Shown: positions 1 through 8,577, counted from the first letter of the stretch. The stretch: DNA of 39,511 bases from Variovorax sp. CAN15 (GCF_030462475.1 NZ_JASMRZ010000024.1:32031-71541); one strand, 5' to 3'. A program made the numbers and translations. Notes: generated from the letters alone by a model not told the origin.

Positions 1-3
1 CGA

Positions 4-531
4 TCAACCAACTTCCGGAAGCAGCGCACTCCGGCAAGAACTGTATGCTGCGCTCATGGTCTCGATCTCGGTCAGCGCGTCTGCAAGGCGTCGAGCACCA
101 GCTTCCGGAAGTACCCCACTGGCCGCGCCGGCGTCTTCTGCACCAGTTCCGGCGGCGGCGGCGGCACCACCTGAGGCGCTTCCACCACTGCGCCCGGCAT
201 CGCGGGTGCAGTCGCGCACCCTGACAACCACAGGAGCGCTGCGCTGGCGCTGATCGTCAGCAGTGATCTGAGTGACAGCTTTCTCATCGGTCTTCTCCTG
301 CGCCTTGGCGCGTTTGTCGAGCTCGGCCTGCTTGGCGTCGCGTTCCTTGGTGCGCTGCTCGAGCAGCCGCTGCGCGGCCGTGTTCGTAGCCACGACTGCG
401 GCGTTCTGAACCTGCAGCGCCAGGCTGGTGGTCTTGGCCAAGGCGCGGTAGTGCCACGTCGCAAGGCCCAGCACCACCAGCAGCACAGCGAGCACGTAGA
501 TGACTGGCGTCTTGAGGTCGGGCACCATCAC
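4..531 (-). CDS. Rz: Rz-like inner-membrane spanin
   Basis: This 175-residue protein has one N-terminal membrane segment (about residues 9-27) followed by a charged, coiled-coil-like region rich in K, E, Q and A (about 50-95) and a variable Ala/Gly-rich tail. That is the layout of inner-membrane spanins, which join an outer-membrane lipoprotein to fuse the two membranes in the last step of lysis. The identification rests on the nested lipoprotein gene inside it and on its place directly after the lysozyme. The GTG at 531 overlaps the lysozyme stop by 4 nt; an ATG three bases later is an equally possible start. Sequence identity to known Rz proteins cannot be judged by eye. Confidence 0.8.
   Translation of the reverse strand: MMVPDLKTPVIYVLAVLLVVLGLATWHYRALAKTTSLALQVQNAAVVATNTAAQRLLEQRTKERDAKQAELDKRAKAQEKTDEKAVTQITADDQRQRSAPVVVRVRDCTRDAGRSGGSASGGAAAAAGTGAEDAGAASGVLPEAGARRLADALTEIETMSAAYSSCRSALLPEVG
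72..287 (-). CDS. Rz1: Rz1-like outer-membrane spanin lipoprotein, nested inside Rz
   Basis: This 71-residue protein is encoded entirely within the Rz gene in another reading frame. It begins MRKLSLRSLL, has a hydrophobic signal segment and ends it with the lipobox LSGC (Cys24), so the mature lipoprotein would be about 48 residues. The mature part is proline-rich with a PPPPP run, as is typical of Rz1 proteins, which span the periplasm from the outer membrane to contact Rz. The frame is open further upstream, but that part encodes an arginine/proline-rich shadow, so the ATG at 287 in front of the signal peptide is chosen. Confidence 0.85.
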   Translation of the reverse strand: MRKLSLRSLLTISASAALLWLSGCATAPAMPGAVVEAPQVVPPPPPELVQKTPARPVGYFRKLVLDALQTR

Positions 532-1088
532 AGCACCTCAGCACAGGTCTGCGCCTCGTCGGCGCGCCGGTTGGCGAGGCCCTGCACGAAGGTGCATTGC
601 CGCTGGCCAGCCACCGTCTTGCAGGTGTACGACCACACCAGCGTGCCGTCGTCGCCGCGCGCGATGCGCTGGCAGCCCAGGGCCCACTGCCCGCGGTTCC
701 ATGCCGCCATTGCACCGCTGCCGCATGTCGCCGATGGACCGAGATTCCAGGCGTGCGATGTCGCCATGTCGAACACCATCTGCGATGGCGGCCGCTTGAA
801 GCACGTTGCCAGGCGCTGCTGCACCGCGACGACGGCGGCGCGCTCCTCGGCCTCGCACTTCTCGTCGGTCCAGCGCTCGCCCACGATGATCGGCGTCTTG
901 GTGACATGGAGCGTGAGGCCGTTGCAGACGGTGGGAAGGCCGCCGGCCAGCCGGTCCGCGTAGACCACCAGCACGCGGGCCTTTCCGCTCTCCCACTTCT
1001 GCAGGAAGCCCATGAGGAACGGGCTGCCGGCCACCAGCGTCGCGCCAGCGACGACGATGGTGCTGATGACTTTGGTCTTGGCGCTCAT
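528..1088 (-). CDS. Phage lysozyme (GH24-like) with SAR-type N terminus
   Basis: This 186-residue endolysin would cleave peptidoglycan. The N terminus (about residues 7-29) is a weakly hydrophobic stretch rich in A, G, V, T and S, as in signal-anchor-release endolysins that are held inactive in the membrane until the holin triggers. Then come WESG (Glu33, candidate catalytic acid), YADRLAGGLPTVCNGLT (Asp45 and Thr53 candidates) and several cysteines. The spacing between Glu and Asp is a few residues longer than in the T4/P21 lysozymes, so catalytic assignment is tentative. The ATG at 1088 overlaps the upstream stop by 4 nt; the longer open frame upstream is only a shadow of the holin-like gene. 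Confidence 0.8.
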   Translation of the reverse strand: MSAKTKVISTIVVAGATLVAGSPFLMGFLQKWESGKARVLVVYADRLAGGLPTVCNGLTLHVTKTPIIVGERWTDEKCEAEERAAVVAVQQRLATCFKRPPSQMVFDMATSHAWNLGPSATCGSGAMAAWNRGQWALGCQRIARGDDGTLVWSYTCKTVAGQRQCTFVQGLANRRADEAQTCAEVL

Positions 1089-1396
1089 TTCGGGGTCGCT
1101 CCGGTGCGCCACGCGGTGTACGCCGCCGCGATGGCGACACCCAGGCCCACGATGGCTGCCAGCGGCTTCGCCAGCTTGCCCAAGGCCTCGAGCACCTTGA
1201 AGGCGCCCTTGCCGTTCGAGAACCACTCGATGAGCTCGCCCACGCTGGACTCGACGCGCTGGGTCGATTCGGTGTTCGCCTTGAGGTTTGCTTCGATGCG
1301 GCTCATGCGGGCGTCACCCTCATCGAGTCGCGCGTGGATGGCGACGATCTCGGGATGAGGCGCATCTCCTGCGCTTGTGGTCAGGTCGTCGGGCAT
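1085..1396 (-). CDS. Holin-like small membrane protein of the lysis cassette
   Basis: This 103-residue protein has a charged helical N-terminal half (about residues 15-55, coiled-coil-like) and one C-terminal membrane segment (about 76-95, LAKPLAAIVGLGVAIAAAY) followed by a short basic tail. This resembles single-span, XhlA-like or class III-type holin or holin-associated proteins. The role is inferred mainly from position: it is the first gene of the lysis cassette, overlaps the lysozyme start by 4 nt and abuts the tail-fibre assembly gene upstream. An antiholin or another membrane accessory remains possible. Confidence 0.55.
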   Translation of the reverse strand: MPDDLTTSAGDAPHPEIVAIHARLDEGDARMSRIEANLKANTESTQRVESSVGELIEWFSNGKGAFKVLEALGKLAKPLAAIVGLGVAIAAAYTAWRTGATPK

Positions 1397-1993
1397 TCAG
1401 TGCTCCTGCGGGTTGGGGGCCGCCACGGGCCAGCCGGTATTGATGTCGTAGGTTTCGATGCCTGCGGCGTCCAGAGCCGCGATCGCTTCGTGGTGCATGC
1501 GCTCCGCCGTGAAGCAGGCCTGTACGTGCGCTCCGGTGGCTGCCGCGATGCCCTTGATCTCACCGATGCTGAGCGTCACCCAGCCGCTGTCGGACTTGAA
1601 GTCCACCGACTGAATACCAGCGATCTCGGCGTTCACGATCACCGAGGTGATGCGGTTCTGGTCCGACTTCCCAGTGAGTACGCGGGTGCCGGTCGGCAGA
1701 GTGATGCCGCCCGTCTCCACTTCCCAGCGCTTGTCGGTGACGGCGGCGACAAGCGCGGCACGTCTCTCTTCGATCGTGGGCGGCTCGATCACAGGGATCG
1801 CTTCGAGCACCCAGGCGCCATCGCGCCAGAAGCAGCGGCGGGTGTTGAGATCGAGTTCGGGTGGCACAGCCTCGGTCGTGTTGCCAGGCAGCAGGTAGAC
1901 GCCCTCCTCGAGCGGCGAGAGGTCGGACTCGTCGAGCTCGACCGGGCCGATGTATCGTCGCGTTTCGTAGTCGAATGCGTAGACGGTCTTCAT
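1397..1993 (-). CDS. DUF4376-type protein, tail-fibre assembly-like
   Basis: This 198-residue protein has an N-terminal fibre-assembly-like part (TVYAFDYETRRYIGP, with a WRDGAWV segment) and a C-terminal DUF4376-like domain (about residues 90-185: a helical ERRAALVAAVTDKRWEVE, then a GITLPTGTRVLTGKSD strand region, and a GWVTLSIGEI helix-strand). Proteins of this build usually sit next to collar-type tail fibres and are thought to help fold or attach them. It follows the fibre gene with no real gap. The start is the ATG at 1993; the frame upstream is a shadow of the fibre gene. Confidence 0.7.
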   Translation of the reverse strand: MKTVYAFDYETRRYIGPVELDESDLSPLEEGVYLLPGNTTEAVPPELDLNTRRCFWRDGAWVLEAIPVIEPPTIEERRAALVAAVTDKRWEVETGGITLPTGTRVLTGKSDQNRITSVIVNAEIAGIQSVDFKSDSGWVTLSIGEIKGIAAATGAHVQACFTAERMHHEAIAALDAAGIETYDINTGWPVAAPNPQEH

Positions 1994-1994
1994 G

Positions 1995-2582
1995 TCAGAA
2001 CCTGATGCACGCGAGGAATGCGACGTTGCGAGGCCGAACATATGCATAGTTCCGGTCCTGCGTGTTCACCCCTGAACGAGTGAAGCCGTTCCACACAGTC
2101 GACTGGGTAAGCGTCCCATCCGTGTTGAGGACCGAAGCCGGGTCTTGTGGTATCGAGCCGCCAGTGAGACCACCGTTGTTGTAGACCGCAGTCCCCGCTT
2201 GTGCCGTGCCGAGGGCTCGGCCGCTGTCGACCCCTCGGCCATCGTCAAGACTGCGAATGAACTCGCCCCGCGCCTCCGGAACGTTGAACGTCGTCGAGCC
2301 GTCTCCAGCACCGAAAGTCGTGCCGATGACAGCGAAGAGCGCCGCATAGGTCGTGCGTGAGACCGCAGCGCCGTTGGCCTTCAAGGCGTTCGCAGGCGGT
2401 GAGGTGCTTGGGAAATAGAAGACAGTACCAATCGGCATAGCCACCCCATCGACGCCCAACGCGGTACGTGCCGTGGCCGCGCTCGTCGCGCCTGTACCCC
2501 CGTTCGCCACAGGCACGGTATCTCCCGTGGCGATTTGACGCGCCACGCCGGAGACGAGAACAAGCGGCTTCTGGTCGGCCAC
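1995..2582 (-). CDS. Phage tail collar-domain protein (short tail fibre)
   Basis: This 195-residue protein begins with a VPVANGGTGATSAATARTALG segment, a very common linker in phage tail fibres, and continues into a tail-collar domain: PIGTVFYFPSTSPP, then TTYAALFAVIGTTFGAGDGS and FNVPEARGEFIRS. It ends with a YAYVRPRNVAFLACIRF segment typical of the C terminus of these fibres. It probably forms part of the receptor-contacting fibre. The start is a GTG at 2582, four bases after the upstream stop; no strong ribosome binding site is visible, so coupling to upstream translation is likely. Confidence 0.85.
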   Translation of the reverse strand: MADQKPLVLVSGVARQIATGDTVPVANGGTGATSAATARTALGVDGVAMPIGTVFYFPSTSPPANALKANGAAVSRTTYAALFAVIGTTFGAGDGSTTFNVPEARGEFIRSLDDGRGVDSGRALGTAQAGTAVYNNGGLTGGSIPQDPASVLNTDGTLTQSTVWNGFTRSGVNTQDRNYAYVRPRNVAFLACIRF

Positions 2583-2585
2583 GAT

Positions 2586-3188
2586 TTAGGCGAGCACGAT
2601 GGGCACGCCGCCCTCGAAGTTCAGGGAAGTGGCCGACGTTGCGATGCCGACGCGCTGCACCACATTGCCGGAGCCACTCGGCGCTGTGTTCGACGAAGTG
2701 CCGGCCGTCGTGGTCAGAAACTGCGGGCCTGGCGTCAAGCCCGTTACGGCGGTGTTGGTGCCCTCGAAATACACCGTGGCGAGGGCGGCGTTCGCCACAG
2801 CAGCCAGCACGAAGCCATGTGCCTCTTTGCCCGATGTGGTGGCATCAGCCTTGCGCACCTTCGCGCCAGAGCTGTTCCAGACGTTCACGAGATCGCCGGC
2901 GGCCAGCGCCTCGCTGGCGGTGATCGATGCAGTGTCGGCACCGATACCCACCGGCATCATGCTGGAGTCGATGCGACCCGAGGCGTCGAGCGCGACAACC
3001 TTCCCGCTGTCACCGGCGCCAGCCGAGCTGGTCTTGCTGTTGACGATGGTCGCGTCGAGCACGCCGTTGGCGTTCAGGGCGGGCAGCTTGTCGGCGTCAC
3101 CCGCGCCGGCCGAGGTGGTCAGCGCGGCCTCCTCGGTCAGCGTGCCGGAGACGTTCTTGATGAATTTCTTCGTGGATGCGGTGCCCAT
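2586..3188 (-). CDS. Virion-associated protein of unknown function (fibre-type repeats)
   Basis: This 200-residue protein is not assigned to a named family. Its N-terminal half repeats a short unit of the form SAGAGDxxKxxALxAxGxxD (around residues 26-45 and 55-74), a pattern often seen in phage fibre and baseplate-associated proteins. The rest is rich in A, S, T and V with strand-forming segments. It lies immediately before the collar fibre and after another small virion gene, so a tail-tip or fibre-linked role is inferred. The start MGTASTKKF at 3188 is ATG. Confidence 0.6.
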   Translation of the reverse strand: MGTASTKKFIKNVSGTLTEEAALTTSAGAGDADKLPALNANGVLDATIVNSKTSSAGAGDSGKVVALDASGRIDSSMMPVGIGADTASITASEALAAGDLVNVWNSSGAKVRKADATTSGKEAHGFVLAAVANAALATVYFEGTNTAVTGLTPGPQFLTTTAGTSSNTAPSGSGNVVQRVGIATSATSLNFEGGVPIVLA

Positions 3189-3191
3189 GGG

Positions 3192-3776
3192 TTACTCCTG
3201 CAGGACGATGGGCGCCTTCGCGCCGATGAGAATCTGGGTGGGCAATGTGGCGATGCCGACGATGAGGCTGAAGCCACTGGTGGGCGGCGTCTGGGTGAGC
3301 ACGCCGGCCAGGCCGACGAACACCGGCTGGTCGGGCGTCCATGCCCACGACGGCTCCGTCATCAGGCCGCCGAACTGGATCTGCGCCAGCGCGCCGGCGG
3401 CGGCAGCACCACGGGTGATGCCGAGCACCACGTTGGCGTCGGCAACTACGGTGTGATCGGCATAGATGGCCTCGCCGCCCAGCAGGCGCACCGCGCGGTG
3501 ACCGCCCAGCGGCACTGCGGCCGGGAACTCGACGTAGGCTTCGCCCATCGCGCCAGGCACACCCGGCGGCCCCTGCGTGCCGATATCGAGCAGGATGAAT
3601 TCCGGCTCGCGGGTGACGACGACGGTCTCGTCGGCGTCGACGGTGACGCTCTCATCGGATGGTGTCTCCAGCACGTCGGCGGCCTGCTCGACGGAATCGA
3701 CAACAACAACGATCTGCTCGTCGACGACGAGTTCGCTGTCACCGACCTCGAGGATGTCGGGCGCGCAGCGGCTCAT
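3192..3776 (-). CDS. Virion-associated protein with short collagen-like segment
   Basis: This 194-residue protein of unknown function has an acidic, valine-rich N-terminal part (about residues 8-60), then a short GPPGVPG collagen-like segment (about 70-76), then a strand-rich domain with PLGGHRAVRLLGGEAIYAD. The second half resembles a capping domain found in many phage minor structural proteins in which a small collagen-like hinge precedes a beta domain. The ATG overlaps the upstream gene stop by 4 nt. Function is inferred only from the neighbourhood of tail genes. Confidence 0.55.
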   Translation of the reverse strand: MSRCAPDILEVGDSELVVDEQIVVVVDSVEQAADVLETPSDESVTVDADETVVVTREPEFILLDIGTQGPPGVPGAMGEAYVEFPAAVPLGGHRAVRLLGGEAIYADHTVVADANVVLGITRGAAAAGALAQIQFGGLMTEPSWAWTPDQPVFVGLAGVLTQTPPTSGFSLIVGIATLPTQILIGAKAPIVLQE

Positions 3777-4126
3777 CGTGTCACCTCCGGCGATACGCTC
3801 ACCGAGCCGGAGAAAAGGCGCCGCACCGTGCCGTCGGAGAACTCCACCTCCAGGTCGTAGACACCCGTTTTCCAGGTGATCGCAGCCGTGTCATCGGCCT
3901 CCACGCGGAGATTGATGGTGCCTGCTGCGCCGCCTAGCGAGATTCGGCCGTCATCGGTCGAGAGGCTCAGCAGGATGCCGGCGGACTCGATCTTCTCGCG
4001 CACCTGCATGCGTGCAGTGCATCCGGTGAGATCGACGGGCAGCGCCGGCTTGCCGGTCTTCCACGTCACGGTCTTCGTGAACGTGGCTCCCTGCTCGATG
4101 GAAAGCTTGATGCGTGCTGCGGCCAT
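3773..4126 (-). CDS. Small virion-region protein of unknown function
   Basis: This 117-residue protein has alternating beta-type segments (IEQGATFTKTVTWKTG, TGCTARMQVREK, TINLRVEADDTAAI, TGVYDLEVEFSDGTVRRLFSG). It looks like a small beta-sandwich protein of the kind found among podophage tail-region genes. I choose the ATG at 4126 rather than the GTG at 4135, because it leaves 34 nt to the upstream repeated motif, matching the spacing at two other late genes. No clear ribosome binding site precedes it. It heads the last late transcription unit if the motif is a promoter. Confidence 0.55.
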   Translation of the reverse strand: MAAARIKLSIEQGATFTKTVTWKTGKPALPVDLTGCTARMQVREKIESAGILLSLSTDDGRISLGGAAGTINLRVEADDTAAITWKTGVYDLEVEFSDGTVRRLFSGSVSVSPEVTR

Positions 4127-4160
4127 GGCCGGCACTTTGCAGGCACAACGAGCCGGCAGC

Positions 4161-4174
4161 TAACCCTACTGGGG
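4161..4174 (-). promoter_or_regulatory. Late-region repeated motif, copy A
   Basis: On the minus strand this reads CCCCAGTAGGGTTA. It matches three other intergenic copies in the late region (consensus about CCCCASYARGGTTC). It fills a 53-nt gap between two minus-strand genes and ends 34 nt before the ATG at 4126. The leader after it contains two GCCGGC palindromes that could pair. A promoter or leader role is inferred from repetition and constant spacing; no sigma-70 -35 box is visible. Confidence 0.55.
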
Positions 4175-4179
4175 TGCCG

Positions 4180-5214
4180 TCAGACAGCGCTGGAATCGCT
4201 CCCGCTGATGCTGGCACCCGCGTTGATGCCGTTCAGCGATGCCGCAGCGACCTGCGTGGTCGAAGTCAGCGCCGCGATGGCGGCCTGCACTCGATCGCTC
4301 AGCGTCTGGTTCTTCGAGCGCAGGTTCGCTTCGTTGCCGGCTTCCTTGATCTGTGCGTCGGCGATGGCGAGGCGCACGCGCGGCTCCAGCGCAGCGGTCT
4401 CAGCCTGGTACAGCGCCACCAGGTTGCGCGCCAGATCGCTGCGCACGCTCACCATCGCGGTGGCGAGGCCTGCGGCGACCTGATCGCCCTGCAGAAGCGT
4501 CCGGATGTACTCGCCGGCGCTGGTCACTGCCTTCATCCACATGTCCAGCGCCTGGCCAACAGCGAAGCGCGCGTTCTCCAGCTCGGCGCGGAAGGCCTCG
4601 ATGCTGATGTCGCGGCTCTGCTCGGCCAGCTTGTTGCGCATGTCCTGGCGGATGAGTTGCACCTGATGCACCAGCGCGCCGGGCGGGAGCGGGAAGCCCC
4701 GGTTGGCGAAGGCCTGCATGGCATCGTTCTCGGCGCGCATCGCTTCCGTGTTGAGCCGAGCGCGGCCGCGCTCGTAGATCTGCGCCTCCACCGCCGCATT
4801 CACGCCGGTCCCACCGGTGGTCAGCGCCCGGTTGATCCACGCGATCGCGTTGTCGAAGTACGAGCGGTCAGGGAAGTAGGTCTGCAGGTAGTCGACGTAG
4901 CCCATCGTGATCTCGTCGTGGATCTCGGCGCGGGCGTCGTCGAAGATCGCTTTCGCGTCGGCCGGGTTGTTGTCCGGCAGTACGGGCTTGATCGGCATCA
5001 CGTAGCTGGTGTCGAGGTCGACCAGCGGCACCTGGGGCGCCGGGTCGGTGATCTCGATGGCGCCATCAGCGCGCGCCGACGCGGCATTGAGCAGCAGCAC
5101 GGCGTTGCGCCACTTGCCGTTCATGACCTGCGAGACGATGACCGGCGCGCCGGCGCCGCCGGTGCTGGGATCGGGCACGGAAACGAGGTCGCCAGGGTTG
5201 ATAGGGGTCGTCAT
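4180..5214 (-). CDS. Alpha-helical virion-region protein of unknown function
   Basis: This 344-residue protein has a short proline-rich N-terminal part ending near residue 85 (VSVPDPSTGGAG, PIKPVLPDNNP). The rest is long and strongly helical, with repeated Ala/Gln/Arg/Glu heptad-like stretches (about 95-320) and no membrane segment. Long helical proteins in this place in short-tailed phages are often ejection or internal tail components, but I recognise no specific family. Its start overlaps the stop of the upstream 606-residue gene by 4 nt. The C-terminal 30 residues are Ser/Ala/Gly-rich. Confidence 0.6.
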   Translation of the reverse strand: MTTPINPGDLVSVPDPSTGGAGAPVIVSQVMNGKWRNAVLLLNAASARADGAIEITDPAPQVPLVDLDTSYVMPIKPVLPDNNPADAKAIFDDARAEIHDEITMGYVDYLQTYFPDRSYFDNAIAWINRALTTGGTGVNAAVEAQIYERGRARLNTEAMRAENDAMQAFANRGFPLPPGALVHQVQLIRQDMRNKLAEQSRDISIEAFRAELENARFAVGQALDMWMKAVTSAGEYIRTLLQGDQVAAGLATAMVSVRSDLARNLVALYQAETAALEPRVRLAIADAQIKEAGNEANLRSKNQTLSDRVQAAIAALTSTTQVAAASLNGINAGASISGSDSSAV

Positions 5215-7031
5215 GCTCTGGTCTTTCTGGAGAGGTCGGCGACGATGAACTCGAGGCTGTCGATCTCGAAGTCGGCGCCGTCCTGGTTGTAGAAAACAGG
5301 GATCAGGTAGTTCGTCTTCAGGCCCTTGCCGAGCTTGAAGCGGTGCTGCTGCAGCTCCTCGGAGTAGCCCTGTGCCTGGTACTCGAACGCGCCGGCCGGG
5401 CCGGACACCTTGAGCACCAGCGGGGACTCCGACGCGGCGCCGATGAAGACCTCGGCCACCGTCTTCTGCTGCGAGTTGCCGAAGTCCAACTTCCCGGGGC
5501 AGATCGCGGCCTGGATCGGGGCACCGGCGTCGGTGTCGCCCTCCAGTAAGAAGAGGCCGCCCAGCTTGGCGCCGTAGTAGCGGTCGCCGATGCGCGCGAA
5601 GCTGTTGAAGCCGTAGTTCGCGTAGCTGGTGCTGCCGTAGCCGGCCATGTTGACGGTGTGCACCTCCAGGTCGGAGCCGGGCGTGGTCAGCGGCACGTCG
5701 AAGGTGAAGCCGTCGCGGATGTCCACGATCTCGACACCGCCGGCGATGTTCATCGGGATGTCGAACCCGAAGGCGTCGCGCATGTCGGCGACGTCGATGC
5801 TGGTGCCCGTCATCGGCACATCGAACCCGAAGATGTCGCGGGCGTCGGCCTGGTCGATCGCGGTGGCCAGCATCGGCACGTCGAACACGATGCCGTCGAA
5901 CAGGTAGCGCATGGTCGCCGACTCGACGCCGAGCGTGCCCATCGCTGCCGGCGCGATGCCAAGGATCTGGCCGCCGTCATGGTCGGACAGGAAGCCGCTC
6001 GGCGCCGGCGCAGCAGCCGTGCTGGTGAAGACCTGCCCCGAGAGCATGTTCATGGCGCCCGCGGCGGCGGGCATGGTGCCGATGATCTTGTTGTTGGAGG
6101 TGATCACTGGCGTGCCGCCGTACATCGCGCCTTCCAGCGGCGGCATCTCGCCAGCGATCTGCGCGGTGTCGGCATCGGCCAGGAATCCGGTGAGCGCCGG
6201 CATGGTGGCGCGGATGCCGTTGCCCACGCCCAGGAAGCCCACGGCGGCCGGCATCTCGGTCGCGAACTGGGCCGTGGTGCTGGTCTCGCTGAGCAGGCCC
6301 TGCGCGCCCGGCATGGTGCCGACGATGCCGCCCGAGCTGTAGACCGCGATCGAGGGCTCGTCGATGCTGTCGCCGGAGCTGAAGAGTGCCGCCGCCATGA
6401 AGAGGTCCGCGCCCGGCGGCACGGCCGAGGCCTCCGACGCGAAGGGCGTGCCGTTCTTGCGGTACGTGGCCAGGCCGCCGGCGGCGACATCCATCTGGAA
6501 CTCGTCGCTGGAAAGGTACGAGGTCAGGAAGGTGCCCGTGAGCGACTTCACCGAGCCGGTGTTGAAAAGCAGGCCGTGCAGGATGTGCCCGTAGCCGGCC
6601 GGCGGCGCGCTGGCCTCGCGGGTGACGCCGACCACCGCGCCCATGACGGCCTGCGGCACCTTGTAGGTGATGCTGGCCCCACCGTGCGCCGCCTCGATGG
6701 AATGCGCGAAGGAGGTCCACCCCTGCGGCGGCACGTCGACCGCGAAGGCCGGCGAGCCGATCACCTCGGCCGTGGCCGGATGGAAGACCTCCACGGTGTA
6801 GGTGTACGGGGTCAGCGGCGACAGGTTCACCGGATAGTTCGGGTCCCAGACCGTGCTGGTGCGGCCCGTCACCGGGTCGGTGGTTGTGACCCAGGCGCCC
6901 TTCGAAGTGTTCGGCGGGCCGACGCGCACGGCGGTGCGGGACTCGGTGCTCCAGTAGGCTGGGCGCGCCGGCTGGTACGGCACCTCGGGCACCGTGTAGC
7001 TGTAGCCGTTTCGGATCAGTTGGTTCGTCAT
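5211..7031 (-). CDS. Large repeat-containing tail or virion protein
   Basis: This 606-residue protein of unknown family has three visible parts. Residues 1-235 are a beta-rich N-terminal region. Residues about 236-368 contain some seven degenerate units built on MPxxxGxL (GTMPGAQGLL, TEMPAAVGFL, ATMPALTGFL, GEMPPLEGAM, GTMPAAAGAM and two weaker ones). Residues about 382-448 contain four units of about 22 residues built on FDVPMxxxxIDxADxRDxFG. The C-terminal 150 residues form a further beta-rich domain. The repeats suggest an elongated fibre or spike shaft. It lies between the Asp-box protein and a helical protein, within the tail module. Confidence 0.65.
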   Translation of the reverse strand: MTNQLIRNGYSYTVPEVPYQPARPAYWSTESRTAVRVGPPNTSKGAWVTTTDPVTGRTSTVWDPNYPVNLSPLTPYTYTVEVFHPATAEVIGSPAFAVDVPPQGWTSFAHSIEAAHGGASITYKVPQAVMGAVVGVTREASAPPAGYGHILHGLLFNTGSVKSLTGTFLTSYLSSDEFQMDVAAGGLATYRKNGTPFASEASAVPPGADLFMAAALFSSGDSIDEPSIAVYSSGGIVGTMPGAQGLLSETSTTAQFATEMPAAVGFLGVGNGIRATMPALTGFLADADTAQIAGEMPPLEGAMYGGTPVITSNNKIIGTMPAAAGAMNMLSGQVFTSTAAAPAPSGFLSDHDGGQILGIAPAAMGTLGVESATMRYLFDGIVFDVPMLATAIDQADARDIFGFDVPMTGTSIDVADMRDAFGFDIPMNIAGGVEIVDIRDGFTFDVPLTTPGSDLEVHTVNMAGYGSTSYANYGFNSFARIGDRYYGAKLGGLFLLEGDTDAGAPIQAAICPGKLDFGNSQQKTVAEVFIGAASESPLVLKVSGPAGAFEYQAQGYSEELQQHRFKLGKGLKTNYLIPVFYNQDGADFEIDSLEFIVADLSRKTRA

Positions 7032-7041
7032 GGGCGAGGCC

Positions 7042-8577
7042 TCAAATCGGTGGGGCGATGCGGCTGTCCGATGCCCATGGCGTGCCCGGCGTCGCGCCCG
7101 CGGGCTGGCCGTTGCGACGCAGGAAGGTCAACGCGGCGAAGTCCTCGAGTTGGAACTTGCCGACGTCGCCGACAGGCGCTGCGGCGCGGTCGGTGAGCAC
7201 CGCCCTCTTCTGCCATGTCGCGCCGCGGTCGCGGGACTCGAAGAGCGAGTGGGCGCCGTCGTACATCGGCGCGACGATGATCCCGGGCGCGATGGCGGAC
7301 ACGATGCCGGTACGGTAGTTCGGTTGCGGTGCCGGCGGCATGGTGGCGATGGAGACACCATCGGGCGTGAACAGCAGCACCGGCGGCTCGTTCTGGATGT
7401 TGGTGTAGACCGTGGCCAGCGGCCGCGTGACGACGACGGCGCCGCCCTCGACACCGACGCAGCCGCCGCTCCAGAACGCCAGCGCGGCATTCACCTCTCC
7501 GTCGAACAGCGTCAGCGTGCTCAGCAGCGTGCGCGCGTTGGCGTCGATGATGCCGAGCTTCACCTTGGCCTTCAGCACGAAATCGACGCCCGGGTTCGGC
7601 GCGTAGGGCACCACCACGTAGGCCAGCGCGCGCGAGGCGCTCAGCGGCGCAGAGTAGAAGCCGCAGGCGTTGACCGCGGTGTTGAACATCGTGCCATACG
7701 ACGGCACCGGCAGCGTCTGGATGGTGTCGAAGAACTCCTGGAACAGCTCGGTGCTGCTGGCCTCGTCCCAGGTCGCGCCGGCGTCGTCGGTGAACTGGAA
7801 GACGAGGCCGGGGCATGCGGCGGCATCCACGCTGGAGCCGCTGTAGTGCGGCCGGAGGTAGGCGCCCATGAAGACGTGCCGGCCGGGCGCGATGCGCGCC
7901 GGCGCCGCGTAGGTCGCCAGCTGGTCCGGCATGTAGAGGGTGTCGCCGAGCACTCGCGTGGTGCCGTCGTCGCGCAGGAAGGCGTGGTAGTGCTGGCCGC
8001 TGGGGTCCAGGCTCTGGTAGACGTAGGCGGACTGGAATTTCCGCGCCCCGGGCGGCCCATAGACCTCGCCGGGCACGAACGTAAACTGGGTGCCGTACTC
8101 GAAGGGCGCGAAGGCCGTGAAGTCGTAGAACGCCACGAAGCGACGGCCGTCGCGCGTGCGGTAGGTCTGCAGCTTGTAGGCGTTGCAGGGCTTGCCGTCG
8201 AAGTCGGTGGCCGTGCCCAGCAGCGTCGACGTGGTGTCGAGACCCAGCCCGCGACCGTAGTAGCGGATGCGATCGACGCCCAGCAGCCCGTCGTCGGCGA
8301 TAAAGGTGCCGCGGTCGGTGAAGCGCCCGCGCGCGGTGGCAGAGCCCACCACCCGCTTCTCGCCGTCGATCATGCCGATGCTGTAGAAGCCGTCCTCGAG
8401 CGTGCCCTCGCGGGTGACCTCCAGGAAGTCGCCGCGCTTGTGGGCGACGACCTGGCCGCCGGTCTCGGGATCGAAGCGGCGCTTCTTCAGGTAGGGCACC
8501 GTCGACGAGGTGTCGAGGAAGGTGGCGTCCTTCCCGCCCTGACCGCTGAAGCCGTCGCGGTACTTGACGGGCTTCAT
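7042..8577 (-). CDS. Virion protein with sialidase-type Asp-box motifs
   Basis: This 511-residue protein has at least two Asp-box signatures of the form S/TxDxGxTW: FTDDAGATW (about residue 265) and SRDRGATW (about 455). Asp boxes are beta-propeller turn motifs known from sialidases and other glycan-binding or hydrolysing proteins. That would fit a receptor-binding or capsule-contacting tail component, but I see no complete enzyme active site. The start MKPVKYRDGF is ATG at 8577 and overlaps the upstream stop by 4 nt. The gene ends 10 nt before the 606-residue protein. Confidence 0.6.
   Translation of the reverse strand: MKPVKYRDGFSGQGGKDATFLDTSSTVPYLKKRRFDPETGGQVVAHKRGDFLEVTREGTLEDGFYSIGMIDGEKRVVGSATARGRFTDRGTFIADDGLLGVDRIRYYGRGLGLDTTSTLLGTATDFDGKPCNAYKLQTYRTRDGRRFVAFYDFTAFAPFEYGTQFTFVPGEVYGPPGARKFQSAYVYQSLDPSGQHYHAFLRDDGTTRVLGDTLYMPDQLATYAAPARIAPGRHVFMGAYLRPHYSGSSVDAAACPGLVFQFTDDAGATWDEASSTELFQEFFDTIQTLPVPSYGTMFNTAVNACGFYSAPLSASRALAYVVVPYAPNPGVDFVLKAKVKLGIIDANARTLLSTLTLFDGEVNAALAFWSGGCVGVEGGAVVVTRPLATVYTNIQNEPPVLLFTPDGVSIATMPPAPQPNYRTGIVSAIAPGIIVAPMYDGAHSLFESRDRGATWQKRAVLTDRAAAPVGDVGKFQLEDFAALTFLRRNGQPAGATPGTPWASDSRIAPPI

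Noticed and set aside
2535..3860. Long plus-strand open frame opposite the tail genes
   Set aside because: Low-complexity, Arg/Gly/His-rich translation expected from the reverse of GC-rich coding DNA; no start signal, and real genes fill the other strand.
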